From: Warburgia ugandensis
Taxonomy: Eukaryota; Streptophyta; Magnoliopsida; Canellales; Canellaceae
Direction of reading: 5' to 3'
Length of the DNA: 64,000 bases
NCBI GenBank assembly: GCA_035236585.1
Contig: CP141128.1
Coordinates: forward strand, 28,549,618 to 28,613,617
Part shown: piece after piece, positions 56,916 to 64,000 of the stretch
How positions within the stretch are numbered: the first letter of the stretch is position 1
How the letters are laid out: every line of letters begins with the position of its first letter
Position numbers and translations under genes: made by a program
Notes under the pieces: generated by a model
What the model saw: only the letters and a program-made list of their open reading frames with translations
Database searches by the model: none
Told to the model about the DNA's origin: nothing

Positions 56916-59536
56916 TGATAAGTGTCCAAAATTGTATAAAAATCAACCAATTACTAGTCCATGTGTTATAATTTATGGCATTAAATTAGGAGTTTTGGCT
57001 AAAAATTATAACAAATGAATTTTGGACCTAATAAACCAAATATTTGATAATTTGTAAGAATAAAAGTTAATCTAACGTAAGTATGAGAATAATCATATTT
57101 TTTTAAGATTTAATTAGAGTTTTTATCCTTTTTAAGAGGCAAGATGGTCATACAATAGGCTGAGATTGATGGAGATAAAATTAAAGATCTAGATCATAAG
57201 AATATGTTAAGGCTTAAATGTCATTAATCCAAAGTAAGATCAAGGACCAAGGTCATTTTAAGGAAAGTAAGATAGAGTTGGAGAAGTCAAAGATGTCTAA
57301 AGTGGGTCCATGCACAAGCCATGAAAAGTCCACAACCTTTGCATGGGATTCACTTTAAGTCACCCAAGCCACGAAGAAGGTGACAAGCTAAGGAACCTAG
57401 CTGCCATCAAAACCGAGAAGTTGAGCCACCAAGCCAAGTGAAAAAGACTCCCTAAAGCCAACCATCAAGCCAAATGAGCTCTCAAAGCAAGCCATCAAAC
57501 CACTTATGCCAAGCTACATGGAAGGCTATGATTGGAGGAGAATCTAAAGCAAATATGCATGGGATTTTTAAGAGGATAATGAGAAGATATGGGTGAAAAT
57601 CAATGGGAAAACATGCATGTGGACCAATAGGAAGTGGTCACCTTAATTTTCACTTTCTTTATCTTAATTTCCACTTTTTCTCTCACTTTCCACCTCACCA
57701 CACAAAGCAATCATGAACTTTACTTTCATAAAAATTCCCACCTTTCTAAAACTCTGCCACCTTCCTAACTCCATCCTAGATTAACCAATCGCTCCTTCCC
57801 ATCACAACCTTTCTTTCTTATCTCTTTCTTTTCTCTCGTCATCCTCACCATTCACTCTTCATGCAAGGGCTGCCATCATCCTTATGTTTTTCTCTCCAAT
57901 CCTCTTCCCATCCATCTGCTTTCCTTCTCATCTCATTTCCACCCTTAATTTATACCTTAGCAAGTAAAGGGAAGGACCAGCTCCTATAAAACTCTCTTAG
58001 AGTTTAACATGGAGAGCACTTAAGAAGAGGTGGAACATGTTCCACCTTCTTCCCTTCTTCCTCTCCCCAGTGCCTCCATCTTCCTTTAAGACTTCAATGC
58101 ACTCTCCTTGGGAGCACTCATCCTTTCAAGAGGTCCATGCTCTCTTCATGCTTGTGTTTTAATCCATTCAAGGTTAGATTCTTTCTATTGCTCCATGTCG
58201 TTTCATTTTCATTGATTGTATTTTGCTTGATGCTACTTCCTCTTCTCTTATCCATTATCCTTCATGATTTTTTCTTTTACTTTTAGCCATATATCCTTGT
58301 TCTTGAAAGTCACCATCTCTGGTCATGACAACCAAGAGAGGGTGATCTTTAGATCTAGGGAGTCCAGTGTCTTAGATATCTTAAAGTTGCATATGTCTCT
58401 TACCATCTCTCCTTTGGATTCTTCCATGAGCTTACACATGTTATCTTAGGGGATTATGGGTGTAATTTGAAGAAGTTTTTGAGTTTAAATTCTTACAATG
58501 GTGCGTACATTTCTAGATTGGTACGCACCACTTGTATGAATTTTCTTCAATCAACAAAGATTCATGTTTAATAAAAGTTTGTATGGATGCTTAAGAGTTG
58601 ATTTTTGCTTATATTGATTGATTCAATTCTAGGTTATATGATTAGATCTATAGAAGTTTCATTCAACTTTTCAAGCATAGCATTTTAGATTTGATTTACA
58701 TTAGTTTCAAAATACACACACACCCTTCAAAATCATGCGCACCACTCTAGGTATCACTTGCATGATTTTGATGATTGTTCCATGTTGTTATTGATTTCAT
58801 GCATTCCTTCTTAGTTAGATAGAACTTTACTTTTGTATTCTTATTCATCTTACATCTTAGTTTATAGGTACATTGTTTAGGATTCACATTGGTTCCATGC
58901 GCTGCACTCTAGAGTCATGCGCATGATTTTACAATCCATCTCTTTAAATTTGTGAATGTTTAAAAATATTTCTTGAATCCCTTACATGCTTAGATAGTTA
59001 AGGTTGCATTAGAATCATTTCTTATTCATCCATTGGTACATATTGCACTACTTCACACACCATGAATTATGTGTACTATTCTTAATGATTTTGTTCATAA
59101 AGAATGGTGGATTTTGTTTCTTACTTTGCATATTCAATGATTGTAGTTTCTATTAGTTAGATTGGCACTATTTAGAAAGTTGCTACATTTCATTTTTTGG
59201 AAGTTTTAATTAGGAATGTTCTAATTTTAGAAGGTTTAATTTAAAAAGTTTTATTTATTGAAGTGTGTTTTTAGGAAAGTTTCTAAGTTTAGCATTTTTT
59301 AATTTTAGCATATTTCTATATTTCATTTTTGCATTTATGTTAAGTTTCCATTCTTAGTTTAAGATAAAAATCTCATTATCTTGGCTAGTTTAAGTAATTT
59401 AAGTAAGGACCAGTAATCACGCAAATCCATTCAATTCCTCATGGGATTGACCTCCATCCCATGAATTACTACAACCAATCTATGTACTTGGAGTTTAATG
59501 ATACACTTGTGAGTTTAACTTGAAAATCATAGCTAC
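56916..59536 (+). repeat. 3' LTR of element C (2.6 kb)
   Basis: It starts tgataagtgtccaaaattg after the polypurine tract and ends near gaaaatcatagctac. It aligns in order with the left fragments 14750-15928 and 37532-38576. Unlike a normal 3' LTR it is followed by a primer-site-like sequence (see 59541-59558). A block at 59411-59465 (aatcacgcaaatcca ... gattgacctccatcc) recurs just outside it at 59559-59605. Confidence 0.82.
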
Positions 59537-59540
59537 TTTT

Positions 59541-59558
59541 TGGCACTGTTGTTAGGGA
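59541..59558 (+). promoter_or_regulatory. tRNA-Asp-type primer site downstream of the C 3' LTR
   Basis: tggcactgttgttaggga against the Athila consensus TGGCGCCGTTGCCGGGGA: 13 of 18 positions match and all five differences are C-to-T or G-to-A. It begins about five bases after the LTR. Its presence after what should be the 3' LTR suggests that a second Athila internal region once followed (an LTR-internal-LTR-internal arrangement). Confidence 0.75.
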
Positions 59559-59604
59559 ATCACACAAATCCATGCGATTCCTTGTGAGATTGACGTCCAT
59601 CATG

Positions 59605-60000
59605 TAATAAGGACACCTACAAAGATATTGACAAGAAGACAACTATTGGAACAAGTTGAAAACATTAATGTTTTATGGGAAAAGAAGAAATCAAGTAAAT
59701 GTGCAGGTGAAAGCAACTCTAGAAAGTTGTTGGAAGAAGAAGTCAATATATTTTAAGCTTGCATATTGAAAATCATTGCATTTATATCATGTGCTTGATG
59801 TCCTATAGATTGAGAAAAATGTATGTGAAAGCTTGAATGAGACATTGCTTGGCATCCCAGGAAAAATAAAAGATGGACTTGGAGCTTGAATGGATCTTAT
59901 GAAGATGGGTTCGAAGAGAAGGTTGCATCCATAAGATAGGGACAGTCATGGAACATACTTAAAGAAAATTATATGCTCAATAGAGAGTAGATAGGAATAG
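59605..60000 (+). pseudogene. CACTA TNP2-type transposase, C-terminal part
   Basis: Reading with stops ignored: TRRQLLEQVENINVLWEKKK (about 59631 on), then KKKSIYFKLAY (59735 on), then IEKNVCESLNETLLGIPGKI (about 59812-59871). These match the end of the Transposase_21 (TNP2) domain of plant CACTA elements. The conserved H-x-L-D-V motif is present. At least four in-frame stops. The N-terminal part with the catalytic residues is absent from the window. Confidence 0.85.
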
Positions 60001-60865
60001 TATGTAAAACCCTGTCTAAGCCCAAAGTCTAATATGGCTACTCTTCAAACTTTAAAAACAATGTCTTTATGGAAGTGTTGAAAACGTTAGGGAGGAAGTC
60101 CCATGATTGCCATGAGTTGGTCCAACAACTCTTACTTGTACCAATATGTTTGGTGTTGCTTGACAAAGTTAGAGGATTTATGAAATTTTTTTGTTACTTC
60201 TTCAATGCTTTGAGGAATAAAGTGGTGGATGTTTCAAAATTATAAGAAATTCAAGAACATCTATTAACAACCTTATGTAAGCTTGAGACAATCTTCTCTC
60301 CATCCTTCTTTGACATCACGGTACACTTAATAGTGCACCTCATTAATGAGATCAAACTCTATGGGCCAGTGTACCTGTGATGGATGTACCCATTTGAGGG
60401 GTACATGAAAATTTCAAAAGGGTATATTCAAAATCACAACTAGCCAGAGGAGTGCACAACTGAGTGTTATATTGCAGACGAAGTAGTGGAATTTTGCATA
60501 GAGTACTTATCAAGAGTGGATGTGACTGGAATCCCAAGAATGAAATAATCAGTTGCATTTCATGATACCAAGGTCGGTGAATCTCTATCAAGTGGCCATG
60601 TATCAACCATTGATATAAAGAATGGGACTATGTGCACCTTTATGTGTTGCAAAATGTTGATGAACTCCAGCCATACAACGAGTAAGTTGATCATGTACTT
60701 TGTAAAAATTAATTATTATTGGTTATATTTTCTTTGATCTCTCCATTAATTTGTGTGTAGTAAGTACATGGATGTCCTCAAAGCAAAGAATCCAAGTTAT
60801 GCAAAGAAACAAAAGTAGCTACAATTTGAGCACTATTACACTTTTAATACTTGGCTCTGCAAAAG
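60001..60865 (+). pseudogene. CACTA transposase-associated DUF4218 region with an apparent intron
   Basis: KSHDCHELVQQLL (60095 on), FFCYFFNALRNKVVD, LETIFSPSFFDITVHLIVHL (about 60285-60345), WMYPFEGYMKISKGY and PEECTTECYIADEVVEFC are all characteristic DUF4218 segments. The frame continues to LHLYVLQNVDELQPYN, then gtaagttgatc at 60681. It resumes after tttgtgtgtag (60760) as KYMDVLKAKNPSYAKKQK, in phase with known transposases. The 80-base gap therefore looks like a true GT-AG intron. Confidence 0.85.
60681..60760 (+). other. Probable intron 1 of the CACTA pseudogene
   Basis: Starts gtaagttgat, ends tttgtgtgtag, AT-rich and 80 bases long. Removing it joins two segments of the DUF4218 region in phase. 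A second candidate lies at about 60866-60957 (gtataatgaatg ... tgtatacatag), between WLCKR and the DUF4216 start. Confidence 0.65.
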
Positions 60866-60957
60866 GTATAATGAATGAATACACACTTAATAAATTGAAT
60901 TATATATATAATCTTACTTGTAACTATCATATCATACTTAATATTTGTATACATAGG

Positions 60958-61580
60958 TTTAAGAATGGGACCACAACTAGAAGTAACAAAATATTTTGGA
61001 TATGCCATCAATGGTTATCTCTTTTATAAAAATGATAATCATAACTCACGAGTGGAATAGAATAGTGGGGTCAGCTTAGTAGAAAATGCTACATTCTTTT
61101 CTAGTTTAAAGGATAATAAGCCAATAGTGGAAAATGATACTTATTATGCAGTTATAAGAGAGACATGGACCTTGGATTGTACTTGCAGAACTTTGGTTGT
61201 GCTTAAGTGCAATTGGGTGGAAAATAACAAAGGCATGATCAAAATTGAAGCCTTGGATTAACATCGGTTGACCTCTACAAGATCAATTATAAAAATGATC
61301 AGTTTTTTTTTTTTTGACATCTCAAGCGAAACAGGAATTTTATGTGCATGATAGACATAATAAGAGATGGTCAACTCTTTCATCATCTTGTCCAAGGAAT
61401 TTTTATGATGAAGATAACTTAGGTGATACTACAATAGATTACCCTTGTATTACCAAAACAATTCCATCAATAAAAGTACTTAGTGAGAATCAAATTATGT
61501 GTAATAATGGTGAGGTGGGTGCTTGGATTGAAAATAATATATGGGAGTGCTATACAGATTGTATTAGTGAGATTAAATAA
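60958..61580 (+). pseudogene. CACTA DUF4216 region
   Basis: EVTKYFGYAINGYLFYKN (60978 on), NSGVSLVENATFFSSLKDNK, TYYAVIRETWTLDC, VLKCNWVENNKG and VDLYKINYKND match DUF4216 in order. A T run (61304-61315) marks a frameshift. After it the open piece 61314-61580 reads TSQAKQEFYVHDRHNKRWST, matching the SQAKQvFYV-D---RW pattern that closes the domain. One stop lies early in the domain, and a further stop directly precedes the VDLYKINYKND segment, where the frame also changes. Confidence 0.88.
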
Positions 61581-61650
61581 TTCTAGAGTAGCTCTTTCAT
61601 CATGTGCTATATGGATTGTATTAGTGAGATATATGTGACATTTGATATGT

Positions 61651-61677
61651 ACACACACACACACACACACACACACA
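61651..61677. repeat. (AC)n microsatellite
   Basis: 13 AC units downstream of the CACTA pseudogene. Confidence 0.95.
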
Positions 61678-61819
61678 TTTGTAATAAAAGGATGATAATT
61701 GAGCATTTATTTGAAAAATAACTTCTTTTTCATATTCTTATGTTTTTTATATATAGAATGCATGATTCAACACCGATTTGTATGAAACATTATTTGGTGC
61801 GGCATTAATTAGTGAAATT

Positions 61820-61965
61820 TAAAGTAGGGAAAAACTGATTTAAAGTTATTTTCTAAAAGTGACTTCAAAATCGTAGACTTTTAAAGTCATTTTCTAAAAA
61901 TGAGAAAATTCTTCAACAGTGGTACTCTTAAAGTTATTTTTTGGAAATGATTTCAAAAGTCCATT
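61820..61965. repeat. Subterminal-type repeat cluster (CACTA)
   Basis: Several copies of gacttttaaagtcattt-like motifs in both orientations, as in 19600-20160. Confidence 0.55.
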
Positions 61966-62700
61966 TTCCTTTATAAAAGGGCCAAATTTGCCTCATTTTT
62001 CATGTATCCCTCATTCATGTTCTTCATCTTACGGGTGGATTGATTGCCTCCTTCTCTAATCTTATGTCTCTCTCTATCCTATTCACCTTCTTGCTTTTCA
62101 TTTTGGATATTTTGATTATTTGTTGCATGAAAATTATGATAAGGATACTAAAACCTCTTATTATCATGCACGACTTTCTTGTTATTAACTCTTTGTTTGC
62201 ATTCTTTAGATGAAGCGGGTTTTGTCTCTATAGATGATGGGGTTAAGAAGTGTGTTAGAACATTACAATTTTGGTAAAAAAGGTATAATTTCATTTCAAA
62301 CAACAACTAATTCTCTCTCTAACCCTCACCATTAAAGAAAGGGAGAGCCTTACACTTTGTGTCTCATCCAAATTAGGGTTTGATGAAGAGAAATGATTCC
62401 ATCAATTTGGCTGAGGAAGGTTCAACTTGGAGCTTTACCATCCCTCTCCTCATGGTGTGAGCTGAATACTAATTTAGAGGCTAGATCATGATGAAATAAT
62501 TGCACCTTAGCTCTTTGATCATGATCATGTATTAATAAGATCTAATCACATGTAACATTTGATTTATATAATAAAAGGATGAAAAATGAGTTGTTCAAAA
62601 AACAACTTTGATTTCCTTGTTCTTGTGTTTGTTTATATGTGTGCGTGTGCATAGAATGCATGAATCAATGCTCAATTTTATGAGAAATTGGTGTTATTGT
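61966..62700 (+). repeat. CACTA 3' segment, copy 2
   Basis: Homologous to 20160-20910 in the same order, ending with gaatgcatgaatcaatgct. The last ~110 bases also have a looser match at 61683-61790, directly after the DUF4216 frame. Confidence 0.65.
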
Positions 62701-62754
62701 AAATAAGAAATTTTAATGTAAAAATGTCTATTAATAGAAATAATTTAAAGTAAT

Positions 62755-63060
62755 AAAAAATGATTTTAAAGTCATTTTGAAGAAAATGACATTAAAAACT
62801 CTATTTTTGTAGGCATTTTGAAAAATAATAATTAAAAACAACAATGAGAGAGTCAAAACTGATGCCCTTGGATTAACATTGTTGGTTGACCTTAACAAGA
62901 TTAGTTATAAAAATGATCAATTTATTTTGGCATATTAAGGGATATAGTTGGTGAGAATGAGAATTATGTTTGTGATAATGGTGAGGAGTGTGCTTGGTTG
63001 CCAACAATACTTAACATGTCCTAGATTTTCAATCACTAATATATATATATATATATATTC
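62755..63060 (+). repeat. Subterminal motifs and a second, deleted copy of the DUF4216 tail
   Basis: 62755-62830 holds two motif copies. 62850-63010 repeats 61240-61535 with a deletion: ccttggattaacat, agttataaaaatgatcaattta, gtgagaatgagaattatgt, gataatggtgagg, gtgcttgg. So the end of the coding region is duplicated about 1.5 kb downstream of the first copy. Confidence 0.65.
63039..63058. repeat. (AT)n microsatellite
   Basis: AT run; another lies at 63127-63148. Confidence 0.9.
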
Positions 63061-63164
63061 CAGTATTAGCTCACTCTCCTATAGCTTGTATGAGTGAGAT
63101 GGATTAATATGTGAAAATTTTAATTCATATATATATATATATATATACATATCATTGTAAAGAA

Positions 63165-63430
63165 AGAATAATATTTGAGGGGTTTTCTAAAAATTACTTG
63201 ATTTGCAAGTTCTTTATATAAGTTAGTTATGTATAGGGTCATATATGTATAGAATGAGTAATTGATAGCTGAAGTGGGTTTTGTCACTATAGATGATGGG
63301 GTTAACATCTTGGTTAGACTGTTGTGATTCTGGCTAAAATCATTTTATTTCCTTGCATATGACAACTGCTTCTCAATTAATCCTCAATATTGGAGAAAGA
63401 GAGAACCTCATGCAATTCACATCCAACATG
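63165..63430 (+). repeat. CACTA 3' segment, copy 3 (short)
   Basis: 63265-63430 matches 62205-62400 and 20405-20590 (gtgggttttgtcactatagatgatgggg, split here as gtgggttttgtcac and tatagatgatgggg; then ttggagaaagagagaac). 63165-63260 matches the ends of the other copies. Confidence 0.6.
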
Positions 63431-63464
63431 GTTTTGATGACGAGAAGCGCACCCTCCCCTGACA

Positions 63465-63629
63465 TACCTCCTTCCTATGATGAAAACTGAAATCCCCACC
63501 CACAACACCTCCTCCCTGCACCGATGACCAAAATGCCCCTTTCCCCCCTAACCTTCTCCTTATGCTAATGACTGCTCCCTCCTACCTCCTCCCTATAGCG
63601 GTGATTGAAATACCTCCTACTCCCCCTAG
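63465..63629. repeat. C-rich minisatellite between CACTA remnant and LTR D2
   Basis: Copies of an acctcct(c/a)c core followed by a short gatga/gtgat-type spacer start at 63465, 63506, 63551, 63584 and 63612. Units are 28-45 bp. It is strongly C-rich on the plus strand, unlike the AT-rich surroundings. Confidence 0.6.
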
Positions 63630-64000
63630 TGTAGCTTTAAAATTACTCACAAGTGCATGAATCAATGTAGTAATTGTACGTGAGTAAGGTCGATCCCATG
63701 AGAATAGGTCTTATTTAAACCACTTATCCTAGCCAAAGAAAGGTTGGATTTGATTTAAACTAGGAAGTTAAATGACATGGAAAAGGAAACATTCATGGAA
63801 TTAGAACACTTGAACAAAATGGAAACTTTCTAAAAGTAAAGAACTTCAATGAAATTAGAAACTTTCCTAACTAACATGCACTCAATAAAAAGAAACTAGT
63901 GCAAAACTAGAATGACCAAATCAAGGAAACTTGATATAGATAAAACTACCTAAAAATAACACATGCTAAAAACTAGAATTAAAGGTTAACTAAAACTAAT
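63630..64000 (-). mobile_element. Athila-type LTR D2, running off the window
   Basis: tgtagctttaaaattactcacaagtgcatgaatc matches the left end of both D1 LTRs (split here: tgtagctttaaaatta, ctcacaagtgcatgaatc), and the following 350 bases keep the same order (gttggatttgattt, ggaattagaac, aactttcctaa). So the 3' end of a minus-strand D-type LTR starts here; the rest lies to the right. Confidence 0.8.

Larger units (their letters stand above)
59600..63430 (+). mobile_element. CACTA (En/Spm) transposon remnant
   Basis: Sequence matching plant TNP2-type transposase begins abruptly at about 59605, next to Athila leader sequence, and its first half is absent. DUF4218 and DUF4216 regions follow. Beyond the gene lie subterminal-type repeats and repeated 3' segments (61580-63430). 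No terminal CACTA sequence or 3-bp duplication was found, so the element is broken at both ends. Confidence 0.75.

Noticed and set aside
60352..60606. 84-codon frame on the minus strand
   Set aside because: It is the antisense of the DUF4218 region, which has clear similarity on the plus strand.

Overview
This window looks like intergenic DNA from a flowering plant with a large, repeat-rich genome. It is AT-rich and I found no intact host gene. Almost every base can be assigned to a nested stack of transposable elements. I cannot name the species from the sequence.

Layout, left to right. 1-1783 is the end of a solo-type LTR (copy A4, minus strand) sitting in the 5' LTR of element E. E (1784-14749, plus) is a Ty3/gypsy element of Tekay/Del (chromovirus) type. 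It has two ~4.4-kb LTRs, an initiator-tRNA-Met-type primer site and a polypurine tract, but no recognisable reverse transcriptase or integrase. 14750-15928, 37532-38576 and 50701-~50760 are pieces of one LTR type belonging to an Athila-type element (C), whose gag-pol remains run 50.8-55.0 kb and whose downstream LTR is 56916-~59536. Element D1 (15929-37531, minus) is a second Athila-type element. It has both LTRs, a primer site, and gag, protease, RT, RNase H and integrase remnants. D1 is itself broken by a solo LTR (A1, 24914-29530) and by a CACTA-related insertion (F, ~19600-23897). Solo LTR A3 (38577-50700, minus) carries a perfect 5-bp target duplication. It was later hit by solo LTR A2 (40533-44955) and by a different LTR, B (46495-49347), each with its own 5-bp duplication. 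59.6-63.4 kb is a decayed CACTA (En/Spm) transposase gene with matches to TNP2, DUF4218 and DUF4216, two apparent GT-AG introns, and duplicated 3' segments. A third Athila-type LTR (D2, minus) starts at 63630 and runs off the window.

All coding regions are dead: they carry in-frame stops, frameshifts and deletions. No part encodes a working system today. The more unusual signals are structural. A stem-loop module is shared between the Tekay-like LTRs and the leader of the Athila-type element D1. A second hairpin is kept near the 3' end of all five Tekay-like LTR copies. An array of mini-hairpins differs in copy number between the two E LTRs. One LTR is followed by a primer site that differs from the canonical sequence only by deamination-type changes. 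Several minisatellites have grown inside the elements.

Relative ages follow from the nesting: A4 is younger than E; A1 and F are younger than D1; A2 and B are younger than A3, which is younger than C. By eye the two E LTRs differ by about 6% (19 substitutions in one ~330-base stretch), while the two D1 LTRs differ clearly more.
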